DNA of 64,000 bases. Source: Micromonospora sp. WMMD1128. GTDB taxonomy: Bacteria; Actinomycetota; Actinomycetes; Mycobacteriales; Micromonosporaceae. The stretch is taken from the NCBI RefSeq assembly GCF_027497235.1, contig NZ_CP114902.1, forward strand, positions 5,110,001 through 5,174,000, in the 5' to 3' direction. Shown here one piece after another: positions 46,241-53,801 of the stretch. The stretch's first letter is position 1. Each line of letters opens with the position of its first letter. The notes beneath the pieces are model-generated. The model had not been told where the DNA came from. It ran no database searches and worked only from the letters and a program-made list of their open reading frames with translations. The translations under genes and the position numbers were made by a program.

Positions 46241-47767
46241 TCAGCTTACCGTGATCGCTTCCAACGACACCCCGTCGTTCTGCCCGCCGGTCACCGAGAG
46301 CGCCCGCCAACTGATCAGCAGCCGCTCGCCGCGCGGTGCCCGGAAGTGGACGACGTACTGGTAGAACTGGTCGCCCCGGGCGAGCGCCACCTCCCGGACC
46401 GCCGGGTCGCCACCGCCGGAAAGCGAGACGTCGAGCCGCGCCCCGGCCGAGAAGACGCCGACGAACAGGCGTACGGTCCGCAGGTCTCCGCTGCCGGCCA
46501 CGGCGAGCGTGAACCTCTTCCCGGCGCCGCGTTGGAAGACGCCCGCCCGGGTGCCCTCCTGCCGTGCCACCGGGGTCCCGTCGGTCCAACTGAGACCCGA
46601 CACCCCCGCGTTGTGTTCCAGCCGCTCGCCGCCCGGGTCCTCGATCTCGCCGGTGCCGCGCTGCTTGCGCTGGACGCTGTCCGCGCCGCTGCCACCCCAG
46701 TGCCGCCAGTCCCGCGTGCCGAGCAGGGTGAGCGACACCGACGGCGGCACCGACTGCTGGTCCAGGTTGAGCAGCGGCCCGCCGGGCAGGGCCGGGTCGC
46801 CGGTGACCGGCACGACGGTGGGGGGCGCCGCCGTCGGCGGCTGCGTCGAGACCGTCGGCGCCGCGACCGGCGCGGTGCTCCGACGATGCTCCGGCGCCGG
46901 TGACCGGGCGGAGTAGGCAAGCGCCACCACCGAGACGGTGAGCGCGGCGGTGGCCAGGAGGACCCGCCGGCGCCGCCGCCGGACCCGGGCCGCGCCGACG
47001 CGGGTGGACGCGGTCCCGGACGCCGGCCGGGCCGCGGGCCGGCGACCGCGCGGCAGGCGGCTGGATGCCGCGCGCAGCCGGGTCGCGAGCGGGCCGGTCA
47101 GGCCGACGAGCCGTGTCCGGAGGCTCTCCGGGGCGGTGTGCCGGCCGGGTGTCGCCGGTCGCCCGCCGCCGTCCTTGAACGGGTAACCGCCGGCCGGCCG
47201 GGGCCGCGCCGGGGCCTCCCGCGAGACGGCCCGACCGGATCCCGGCGTCCGCCGGCCGGGTGCCGGACCGACCACGTCGAGCCCGATCGGAGCCGGCCCG
47301 ACCAGCGGAGCGTGCCCGGAACCAGGGCCGCTCAGCCCGGACCCGGGGCCGCCGCTCAGCCCGGACCCGGGGCCGCCGCTCAGCCCGGACCCGGGGCCGC
47401 CACTCAGCCCGGACCCGGGGCCGCCACTCAGCCCGGGCCCGGGGTCGCCACTCAGCCCGGGCCCGGGGTCGCCACTCAGCCCGCGCCCGGGGTCGCTCGA
47501 CGCGGCACCGCCGGCCGCCGGGCCGACGAGCGGAGGTCCGATCGGAGAAGGGCCGACGAGCGGGGGTTCGACAAGCGCAGGACCGACGGGCGGAGAGCGG
47601 GTCGGCTCGGGTTCGGTCGGCTCGGGTTCGGTCGCGGCGAGGTCCGGATCTCCGGGCAGGCGACGCGGGCCGGCGGGCGGCGGCGGCGTGGCGGGCGGCT
47701 CGACCGGCACGTCGGGCAGCCAGCCACCCACCCGGATCCCGGCCTGCGTGATCTCGTCCTCAGCCAC
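46241..47767 (-). CDS. Single-pass membrane protein with DW-WG ectodomain, paralog 2, with a long repetitive cytoplasmic region
   Basis: The protein has 508 residues. Residues 1-270 are low-complexity and presumably cytoplasmic, including PTEPEPT repeats and about six SGGPGSGL-like octapeptides from a 24-base DNA repeat (47326-47490). A basic stretch precedes one transmembrane helix (VLLATAALTVSVVALAYSA), a Pro/Thr stalk and an ectodomain matching paralog 1 (TRDWRHWGGSGADSVQRKQR, GEIEDPGG, WTDGTPVARQEG, FRAPRGERLLISW, VSLEAITVS). GTG 47767 has AGGGAGGGG upstream. The order suggests an operon into paralog 1 after 140 bases. The function is unknown. Confidence 0.72.
   Translation of the reverse strand: MAEDEITQAGIRVGGWLPDVPVEPPATPPPPAGPRRLPGDPDLAATEPEPTEPEPTRSPPVGPALVEPPLVGPSPIGPPLVGPAAGGAASSDPGRGLSGDPGPGLSGDPGPGLSGGPGSGLSGGPGSGLSGGPGSGLSGGPGSGLSGPGSGHAPLVGPAPIGLDVVGPAPGRRTPGSGRAVSREAPARPRPAGGYPFKDGGGRPATPGRHTAPESLRTRLVGLTGPLATRLRAASSRLPRGRRPAARPASGTASTRVGAARVRRRRRRVLLATAALTVSVVALAYSARSPAPEHRRSTAPVAAPTVSTQPPTAAPPTVVPVTGDPALPGGPLLNLDQQSVPPSVSLTLLGTRDWRHWGGSGADSVQRKQRGTGEIEDPGGERLEHNAGVSGLSWTDGTPVARQEGTRAGVFQRGAGKRFTLAVAGSGDLRTVRLFVGVFSAGARLDVSLSGGGDPAVREVALARGDQFYQYVVHFRAPRGERLLISWRALSVTGGQNDGVSLEAITVS
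47326..47490. repeat. 24-base tandem repeat inside the paralog 2 gene
   Basis: Units such as CCGCTCAGCCCGGACCCGGG recur about every 24 bases, roughly six times, with minor variation. They encode Ser-Gly-Gly-Pro-Gly-Ser-Gly-Leu type octapeptides, so copy-number changes would keep the reading frame. Confidence 0.8.
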
Positions 47768-47943
47768 CGCCCCTCCCTCGGCTGCCGGAGCCGGCGGCCG
47801 TCAACGCGGTCCACCGCAGGGCAGGATGACACACGCCTCGATCTTCGAGAAGTCGTCGGCGCGGGCCAATTTTCCCGACGGCCGGCACCTGCCGCGCGTC
47901 GGTCCGGCGAAAACCCTCGCCCCCTCGCCGAGGCGGCGGGCTG

Positions 47944-48053
47944 CGGACGGCGGACGGCGGGCGGCGGGCGGCGGGCGGCGGGCGGCGGGCGGCGGGCGGC
48001 GGGCGCCGAGGCAAGCCGGTGAGGCGACGAGGCGGCAAGCCGGTGAGGCGACG
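47944..48053. repeat. Heptanucleotide run and a 20-base direct repeat
   Basis: About nine copies of CGGGCGG (first two CGGACGG) occupy 47944-48006. They are followed by GGCAAGCCGGTGAGGCGACG twice (48010-48029 and 48034-48053). The stretch fills most of the 303-base gap between the pentapeptide-repeat gene stop and GTG 47767. No gene is evident in it. Confidence 0.85.
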
Positions 48054-48070
48054 CCGCTGTCCCGGCGAAC

Positions 48071-48664
48071 TCAGCCGACCTGGAAGCCGAGTGCGTGGGC
48101 CAGCGCCACGGCCTGCTCGACGTCGACCCGCGCCCCGGCGCGCTCGACAGTGGTCGGGTCGAGCCCGGACAAATCGCTGCCGCGCAGGTCGGCGCGGGTC
48201 AGCTTGGCGCCGCGCAGTTGGGCGCCGGACAGGTCGACCCCGGTGAGCACCGCGCCGGTCAGGTCGGCGCCGGACAGGTCGACCTCACGCATCCGCACGT
48301 CGGTGATCCGCGCCCCGCGCAGGTCGGCTCCGGGCAGGGCGACGAAGGACCAGTCGCCCCGGTCGACCCGCAGCGGGCGCATGTCGCACCTGTCGAAGCT
48401 GCTGCCGACCAGCTTGCAGCCGGTGAACTCGGCCTCGAACAGGTTGCACCGGGTGAACGTGCAGCGGGTGAACGCCGAGTCGGTGTGCCGGGAGGCGTTG
48501 AACGCCACGGTGCCGAAGACGCACTCGGTGAAGACGGCGCCTCGGGTGGCCGCCTCGGTGAGGTCGACGTCGAAGAACTCGCACCGCACGAAGTGCCTGT
48601 CGACCAACTCTTCGGCGTACCAGTCCTGCTGGCGGTAGGTGGCGTCCTCGACCGGCTCCGGCAT
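48071..48664 (-). CDS. Pentapeptide-repeat protein
   Basis: The 197-residue protein is built from A(D/N)LxX-type pentapeptides, clearest at 120-175 (ADLRGARITDVRMREVDLSG, ADLTGAVLTGVDLSGAQLRG) and more degenerate earlier. It should fold as a right-handed quadrilateral beta-helix. Some relatives (Qnr, MfpA) mimic DNA and protect gyrase; nothing here shows that role. ATG 48664 lies seven bases after TAGGGT (48677-48672), which makes this the best start. The gene is divergent from the serine hydrolase at 48730. Confidence 0.88.
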   Translation of the reverse strand: MPEPVEDATYRQQDWYAEELVDRHFVRCEFFDVDLTEAATRGAVFTECVFGTVAFNASRHTDSAFTRCTFTRCNLFEAEFTGCKLVGSSFDRCDMRPLRVDRGDWSFVALPGADLRGARITDVRMREVDLSGADLTGAVLTGVDLSGAQLRGAKLTRADLRGSDLSGLDPTTVERAGARVDVEQAVALAHALGFQVG

Positions 48665-48729
48665 GCCGTCGACCCTAGTGCCGGCGGCCGACACTTCCGA
48701 CCAGGCGTACCGGCGGGTAGGTTCGCTGC

Positions 48730-49962
48730 GTGAGCGTCGCAGTGAGCACCGATCCCGGCCGTGTCGGCTTCGATCCCGCCCGGTTGGCGCGGATCGACGA
48801 GCACTTCGCCCGCTACGTCGACGACGGCCGGCTCGCCGGCTGGCAGATCGTGGTCACCCGCCGCGGCGAGGTCGCCCACTCCACGGCGTACGGGCTGCGC
48901 GACCGGGAGGCCGGCACGCCGGTCGAGGCGGACACGCTGTGGCGGATCTACTCGATGACCAAGCCGATCACCTCGGTCGCCGCGATGATGCTCTGGGAGG
49001 AGGGCCGGTTCGAGCTGACCGACCCGATCAGCCGCTGGCTGCCGGAGTTCGCCGACGTCCGGGTCTACGACAAGGGTTCGGTGCTCAAGCCGTACACCGT
49101 GCCGGCGACCGAGCCGGTGCGGATCTGGCACCTGCTCACCCACACCGCCGGCCTGACGTACGGCTTCGCCCAGGTCTCGGTGGTCGACGGCCTCTACCGG
49201 GCGGCCGGTTTCGACCTGGGCGTGCCGGCGGGGGCGGACCTCGCCGCGGCGTCCGCCGGCCTGGCCCGGCTGCCGCTGCTCTTCCAGCCCGGCACGAGCT
49301 GGAACTACGGCGTCTCCACCGACGTGCTCGGCCGCCTGGTCGAGGTGGTGTCCGGCCAGTCGCTCGACGCCTTCTTCTCCGAGCGGATCCTCCGTCCGCT
49401 CGGGATGACCGACACCAGGTGGTGGGTGGACGCGGCGGACGCCAAGCGGCTGGCCGCGCTCTACACCCCGCACCCGGCGACCGGCCAGGCGGTACGCGCC
49501 GACCAGATCGGCCGGGCCGCGCTGGCGGAGCCGGGCTGGCACTCCGGCGGCGGCGGGCTGGTGTCCACGGCCGCCGACTACCACCGTTTCACCCAGTTCC
49601 TGCTGCGCGGCGGCGAGCTGGACGGGGTCCGCCTGCTCGGCCCGCGCACGCTGAGCTTCATGACCCGCAACCACCTGCCCGGCAACCGGGACCTCGCCTC
49701 GTTCTCGCCGGACGGCTTCGCCGAGACCGTCCTCGACGGGATCGGTTTCGGGCTGGGCTTCGCCGTGGTGCTGGACCCGGTCCCGGCGCGGGTGCCGAGC
49801 AGCGTCGGCCAGTACTACTGGGGCGGCATGGCCAGCACCGCGTTCTGGGTGGACCCGGTGGAGGAGGTCACCGCGCTGCTCTTCACCCAGCTCATGCCGT
49901 CGAGCGTCTATCCGCTGCGCAGCCAGTTGCGCCAGCTCGTCTATTCGGCGCTCGTCGACTGA
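48730..49962 (+). CDS. Serine hydrolase of the beta-lactamase/EstB family
   Basis: The 410-residue protein has the nucleophile motif YSMTKPITS (SxxK), the Tyr motif TSWNYGVSTDVLG and HSGGGGLVSTA toward the end. The absence of a signal peptide points to a cytoplasmic esterase or transpeptidase-like enzyme rather than a secreted beta-lactamase. GTG 48730 lies six bases after TAGGTT (48718-48723), suggesting a leaderless start. The 65 bases between it and the pentapeptide-repeat gene hold both promoters. Confidence 0.9.
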   Translation: MSVAVSTDPGRVGFDPARLARIDEHFARYVDDGRLAGWQIVVTRRGEVAHSTAYGLRDREAGTPVEADTLWRIYSMTKPITSVAAMMLWEEGRFELTDPISRWLPEFADVRVYDKGSVLKPYTVPATEPVRIWHLLTHTAGLTYGFAQVSVVDGLYRAAGFDLGVPAGADLAAASAGLARLPLLFQPGTSWNYGVSTDVLGRLVEVVSGQSLDAFFSERILRPLGMTDTRWWVDAADAKRLAALYTPHPATGQAVRADQIGRAALAEPGWHSGGGGLVSTAADYHRFTQFLLRGGELDGVRLLGPRTLSFMTRNHLPGNRDLASFSPDGFAETVLDGIGFGLGFAVVLDPVPARVPSSVGQYYWGGMASTAFWVDPVEEVTALLFTQLMPSSVYPLRSQLRQLVYSALVD

Positions 49963-50025
49963 CCGCCCCCGGCCGGTTCGGCGGAACGGCACCCGGGCGG
50001 CGGTCCGCTGCCTAGCCTGTGAGAC

Positions 50026-50667
50026 ATGAGCGACATCGTCGTGTTCGGCGCGGGTGGGACGGCGGGCTCCCGGATCGCCGCCGAGGCCGTCGAGCGGGGG
50101 CACCGGGTCACCGCGGCGGTCCGCCGGCCGGAGGCGGTCGGCTACCTGCCGCCGGGCGTCCGCACGGTGACCGGCGACGCGACCTCGGCGCGGAGCGTAC
50201 GCGAGCTGGCCGAGGGCGCGGACGTGCTGGTGGTGGCGATCGGCGGCGGTGAGCGCGAGTTGTGGCGCGACGCCGCCCGGACGCTCGTCGACACGCTGCG
50301 CGACCTGCCCGACCCGCCCCGGGTGATCCACGTCGGCGGTGGCGCGACGCTGCTCACTCCGGCGGGCACCCGCTATCTGGACGAACCGGACTTCCCGGCC
50401 GACTACCGCGACTCGGCCGAGGGTCAGGCCGACGCCCTGGAGTTCTACCGCTCCAGCGCCGACGGGGTGACCTGGACGTACGTCTCACCGCCACCGCTGG
50501 AGTTCCACCCCGGCGAGCGGACCGGGCACTACCGCACCGGCACCGACCACCCGGTGACCGACGCGCAGGGCCGCTCGGTGCTCACCTACGAGGACCTGGC
50601 CGTGGCGGTCGTCGACGAGATCGAGAGCCCGAGGTTCGGCAACGCGCGGTTCACCGCCGCGTACTGA
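50026..50667 (+). CDS. NAD(P)-binding oxidoreductase (atypical SDR)
   Basis: The 213-residue protein has an N-terminal Rossmann motif IVVFGAGGTAGSRIAAEAVE and the typical VTAAVRRPEAV and VTGDATSARSV strands of NAD(P)H-binding SDR-like proteins. No YxxxK catalytic pair is evident, so it may be a reductase of the NmrA-like type or a redox sensor. ATG 50026 lies seven bases after TAGCCT (50013-50018), suggesting a leaderless start. Its stop abuts that of the convergent PPOX gene. Confidence 0.88.
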   Translation: MSDIVVFGAGGTAGSRIAAEAVERGHRVTAAVRRPEAVGYLPPGVRTVTGDATSARSVRELAEGADVLVVAIGGGERELWRDAARTLVDTLRDLPDPPRVIHVGGGATLLTPAGTRYLDEPDFPADYRDSAEGQADALEFYRSSADGVTWTYVSPPPLEFHPGERTGHYRTGTDHPVTDAQGRSVLTYEDLAVAVVDEIESPRFGNARFTAAY

Positions 50668-51132
50668 TCAGTCGGCCAGCCGGGCCGGGAACCCACCGGT
50701 GGCGATCGGACCCCAGGACTCGATCGTCACCCGGATCAGCGACTTGCCCTGCGCGACCATGGCGGCCCGGTATTCGTCCCAGTCCGGGTGCTCGCCGGAG
50801 ATGCTGCGGAAGTAGTCGACCAGCGGCTCCACCGCCGCCGGCAGGTCGAGCACCTCGGCCACGCCGTCGACCTGCACCCACGGGCCGTCCCAGTCGTCGG
50901 AGAGCACGCACGCCGAGACGCGCGGGTCGCGGCGGATGTTCGTCACCTTGGCCCGCTCCGGGTAGGTGGAGATGACGAGCCGTCCCTCCGCGTCGACGCC
51001 GCAGGAGACCGGCGAGGACTGGGGGCGGCCGTCGGCGCGGGTGGTCATGAGCACGACGCGGTGCCGGGGGCGGAGGAACTCGGTCAGGGCGTCCCGGTCG
51101 ACCCGGGTGTTGCGGGCGATGCTGCGTGGCAT
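50668..51132 (-). CDS. PPOX-class (F420/FMN) oxidoreductase
   Basis: The 154-residue split beta-barrel protein has family blocks RHRVVLMTTRADGRPQSSPV, VISTYPERAKVTNIRRDPRV and WVQVDGVAEVLD. It is typical of actinobacterial F420-dependent PPOX proteins, whose substrates are mostly unknown. ATG 51132 lies six bases after TAGAAC (51144-51139), suggesting a leaderless start. The stop is immediately next to the convergent gene without overlap. Confidence 0.9.
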   Translation of the reverse strand: MPRSIARNTRVDRDALTEFLRPRHRVVLMTTRADGRPQSSPVSCGVDAEGRLVISTYPERAKVTNIRRDPRVSACVLSDDWDGPWVQVDGVAEVLDLPAAVEPLVDYFRSISGEHPDWDEYRAAMVAQGKSLIRVTIESWGPIATGGFPARLAD

Positions 51133-51163
51133 CCCACGGTTCTACCAGGCCGGCGGGCGAATC

Positions 51164-51805
51164 TCAGCGCGGACGGGCGGCGGCCCGGCGCGGGGAGACC
51201 TGCTCGGGCACGCGCGGGCGGGCGGTGGGCCGCCAGGCACGGCCGTTGGCATAGATCACCCGGAAACCGAGGTACGCGGCGAGCGGCGCCCAGTGCGCGG
51301 AGCCCATGCGCAGCTCGGCGGCGTTGTGCCGCTGCCCGTTGGCCAGCACGTCGAGCAGCACGGTCTCGAAGGCGGCCGACTCGACCCAGTCCACGTCGCG
51401 GGTGAAGCCACAGATCAACGCCGCGCCGGTGACGTCGAGGAAGCCGCGGAGCGTGGCGTCGGAGGCGCGCAGCACCGAGCAGCTGCCGAAGTAGAGACGC
51501 CGCCCCTCGCAGCGACCGGCCATCCGCTCGGCCACGTCGGACAGCTCGACCGAGTCCCAGTCGGTGAGGCAGAGCCGGCTCGGCTCGCCGTGCATGGCGA
51601 AGAAGCCGACCCGGTGGTCCGCGTACTGCTTCAGCAGCCAGCGGTCGAGGAAGTAGAACAGCTCGTCCCGGGTGGCGGCGTCCTTGTGGATGTAGCGGAT
51701 CCGGCCCAGCCGTTCGAGCAGTTCGAGTGTGGGCAGGACGGACCCCCGCTCGTTGAGGTCGCGGTGCCACTGCCCCTCGACGCAGAACACGCCGCCACGT
51801 GCCAA
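51164..51805 (-). CDS. Caspase-like candidate (DUF6642-like)
   Basis: The 213-residue protein starts at TTG 51805, chosen because GGGGAGG stands six bases before it; longer frames run through that site. It opens MARGGVFCVEGQWHRDL. Residues GFFAMHGEPSRLCLTDW supply a His-Gly and RRLYFGSCSVLRAS a Ser-Cys at the ends of hydrophobic strands, the layout of caspase/CHAT proteases. A family name of DUF6642 is from memory. No partner gene, substrate or membrane segment is evident. The Arg/Pro-rich C-terminal tail looks disordered. Confidence 0.65.
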   Translation of the reverse strand: MARGGVFCVEGQWHRDLNERGSVLPTLELLERLGRIRYIHKDAATRDELFYFLDRWLLKQYADHRVGFFAMHGEPSRLCLTDWDSVELSDVAERMAGRCEGRRLYFGSCSVLRASDATLRGFLDVTGAALICGFTRDVDWVESAAFETVLLDVLANGQRHNAAELRMGSAHWAPLAAYLGFRVIYANGRAWRPTARPRVPEQVSPRRAAARPR

Positions 51806-51975
51806 CGCCCACCTCCCCGCGCGAGGGTCGCCGCCCGGGTCGGTCCGGGCCCGGGAGCTGACGTTACCCGCCCCTCCCGCCCTCGCCGAATGAGAACAAT
51901 TTCCGCTTATCGCCACGAAAGCGCTCACGGGGTGTCACGGTGAGGAGGAATCCACTTTCACACCGGGAGGCTCCT

Positions 51976-52752
51976 GTGCGCGTCAACACCCTGAAGCGGG
52001 CGGCCGTCGCGTTCGCGCTGGCCCTGCCCGGGGCCGCCGTCGCGACCGCCGTCGCCGCGCCGCCGGCCCACGCCGACGGCTGCTACACCTGGCCCCGCAC
52101 CCTCACCCAGGGACGATCGGGCACCGACGTCCGCGAGCTCCAGATCCGGGTGGCCGGCTGGGCCGGGTACGGCGACATCGTCCACATCGACGGTCAGTAC
52201 GGCCCGGAGACCGCCGCCGCGGTCAAGCGCTTCCAGGCCGCGTACGGGCTGCGGGTCGACGGCATCGCCGGCCCGCAGACGTACGCCAAGATCTACGCCC
52301 TGCAGGACGACGACTGCACGCCGAAGCACTTCAGCTACGCCGAGTTGGACAACGGCTGCGGCAAGGGCGGGTGGAGCGGTGGTCCGCTCTCGTCGTCGGC
52401 CACCCGGACGAACGCGCTGCGCACCATGTGGAAGCTGGAGGCGCTGCGCCGCAGCCTCGGCGACAAACCGCTCTACGTCACGAGCGGATTCCGCAGTGTC
52501 GCCTGCAACCGGCAGGTCGGCGGCGCCGCCGGCAGCCAGCACCTGTACGGCGACGCGGCCGACCTGACCTCACGCAGCCGGACGCTGTGCGAGGTCGCCC
52601 GGTCGGCCCGCGACCAGGGCTTCAGCGGCATCTTCGGACCCGGCTACCCGGACCACGGCGACCACGTGCACGTGGACTCGCGCCGGGAGAACAAGCAGGA
52701 CGGGCTGGCCAACACCACCGACTGGTCGGCCGCCGACTGCGGCGTCAACTGA
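51976..52752 (+). CDS. Secreted M15 peptidase with peptidoglycan-binding domain
   Basis: The protein has 258 residues. A signal peptide ends PPAHA. A PG_binding_1 domain follows (about 45-110; LTQGRSGTDVRELQIRVAGW, IDGQYGPETAAAVKRFQAAY), then a peptidase M15 zinc domain (about 120-258) with ligands in GSQHLYGDAADL and DHVHVD. It should cut peptide links in cell-wall peptidoglycan outside the membrane. GTG 51976 has GGGAGG five bases before it. The gene ends at repeat copy 3, whose hairpin probably terminates it. Confidence 0.92.
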   Translation: MRVNTLKRAAVAFALALPGAAVATAVAAPPAHADGCYTWPRTLTQGRSGTDVRELQIRVAGWAGYGDIVHIDGQYGPETAAAVKRFQAAYGLRVDGIAGPQTYAKIYALQDDDCTPKHFSYAELDNGCGKGGWSGGPLSSSATRTNALRTMWKLEALRRSLGDKPLYVTSGFRSVACNRQVGGAAGSQHLYGDAADLTSRSRTLCEVARSARDQGFSGIFGPGYPDHGDHVHVDSRRENKQDGLANTTDWSAADCGVN

Positions 52753-52753
52753 C

Positions 52754-52806
52754 AAGGCGGGGCCCCCTATTAACGCCTTTTGTATAGGAGGGGGCCCCGC
52801 TTAACA
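52754..52806. repeat. Interspersed GGGGCCCC/TTAAC element, copy 3, with a terminator-like hairpin
   Basis: Two arms with GGGGCCCC and a following TTAAC flank the spacer CGCCTTTTGTATA. GCGGGGCCCCC (52757-52767) and GGGGGCCCCGC (52790-52800) can also pair over 11 bp. It lies between two convergent genes and could end both transcripts. Confidence 0.85.
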
Positions 52807-52825
52807 CCCCGGTCGAGCGGCGGGG

Positions 52826-53449
52826 TCAACTCGCCCGGGGCCAGCTCGGGCGAGTGGCGGGTGCCGGCCGGCCGGCGGCGGGACGCGGTCCGGGCCGTAC
52901 CGGCGGCGCGGCGACTCGCGGGACGGGGCCGCGTGGCGCCTGGCCGGCGACCGGAACGGCGGTGCCCGGCCGGGCCGCCTGACCCACGCCCGGCCGGGCA
53001 GTCTGGGGCGAACCCGGTCGGGCCGCCTGCGCGGTGCCGGGTCGGGCAGCCTGGCCGGGGCCCGGTCGGGCCACCTGGCCGGCACCCGGTCGGGCCACCT
53101 GGCCGGCGCCGGGTCGGGCCGACGGGCCAGCGCCGGGTCGGGCCGACGGGCCGCTCAGCACGAACGGGAACGGCACGTGCACGAACGGGTTGCCGTGCCG
53201 GATCAGCGCGTCGATCTGACGCTCGTTGAGACCGTGTGTCTCCAGCACCCGACGCCCCCAACGGTGCAACCGGCACGGGAACGCCGCCCCGTCGTTGCGG
53301 CACTTCGGCCCCGCGGGCCATTCCTCGGCGGCGTGCACCACCACCGCCCGCACCGCGAGGCGGACGTCCTCGGGGGTCAACGACGCCGGTACCGGCACGT
53401 CGCCCAGGATCTGGTCGATGGGATCCCTCGACTGCTCACCAACTCGCAC
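52826..53449 (-). CDS. CRND-motif protein, long paralog with an ARPG repeat tail
   Basis: The 207-residue protein starts at GTG 53449, with GGGAGG seven bases before it. Residues 1-100 carry the same core as the small protein at 44804-45115 (PEDVRLAVRAVVVHA, KCRNDGAAFPCRLHRWG, RRVLETHG, IDALIRHGNP). The second half is low complexity, with about ten GQxARPGx-type repeats from a roughly 24-base DNA unit (52925-53160), and ends rich in Pro, Arg and Ala. The tail probably is disordered. No function is known to me. Confidence 0.75.
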   Translation of the reverse strand: MRVGEQSRDPIDQILGDVPVPASLTPEDVRLAVRAVVVHAAEEWPAGPKCRNDGAAFPCRLHRWGRRVLETHGLNERQIDALIRHGNPFVHVPFPFVLSGPSARPGAGPSARPGAGQVARPGAGQVARPGPGQAARPGTAQAARPGSPQTARPGVGQAARPGTAVPVAGQAPRGPVPRVAAPPVRPGPRPAAGRPAPATRPSWPRAS

Positions 53450-53620
53450 GGCAGGCCTCCCGCAGCTCGGCAGCGGTGCGGCGGACCGGCCGCACCACAT
53501 CCTCGCCCACTGGTACGGCCGGACACCGGCGACAGTTCAATCGCGCCCCGCGTTGAGCAGTTCCTCGGGCCCGAGCACCATCACCGCGGACGAGGTCGGC
53601 CTCTGGGATCGTTCGTACCG

Positions 53621-53671
53621 GTCGCAGATCTTGGAAGCTCCCGGCCCCTCAAGGGGCACTTTCCTTCCAAG
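53621..53671. repeat. Intergenic hairpin element family A, plus-strand copy
   Basis: CTTGGAAG (53630-53637) pairs with CTTCCAAG (53664-53671) around an inner GCCCCT-CA-AGGGGC hairpin (53644-53657). The preceding GGTCGCAGATCTTGGA equals the start of the inverted copy at 27947-28030. Confidence 0.65.
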
Positions 53672-53690
53672 GTCTCCACCCGACCACGCC

Positions 53691-53745
53691 GATCATGAGG
53701 TTAGCGGTGACGAAACGGACAAACGGTGCCGCCAACTTCATGATC
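53691..53745. repeat. Inverted repeat with GATCATGA(A/G)GTT arms
   Basis: Arms 53691-53707 and 53729-53745 pair over 17 bases with two mismatches around 21 bases. The right-arm sequence GCCAACTTCATGATCA resembles GCTAACTTCATGATCA at 39598-39613. The 352-base gap 53450-53801 holds this, the family A element and a G-rich run, but no gene. Confidence 0.65.
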
Positions 53746-53801
53746 AACCCGGCAGCGGGGGTGGGACGGGGGTGCGGGCGGGGGTGCGGGTGGGGGTGGG
53801 G

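Noticed and set aside
47944..48053. A possible CRISPR-like array.
   Set aside because: Units are 7 and 24 bases without unique spacers, and no cas gene is present.
48665..50331. A 690-codon minus-strand frame joining the pentapeptide region to sequence opposite the serine hydrolase.
   Set aside because: It is in a different frame from the pentapeptide-repeat protein and is a shadow of the plus-strand serine hydrolase and NAD(P)-binding protein.
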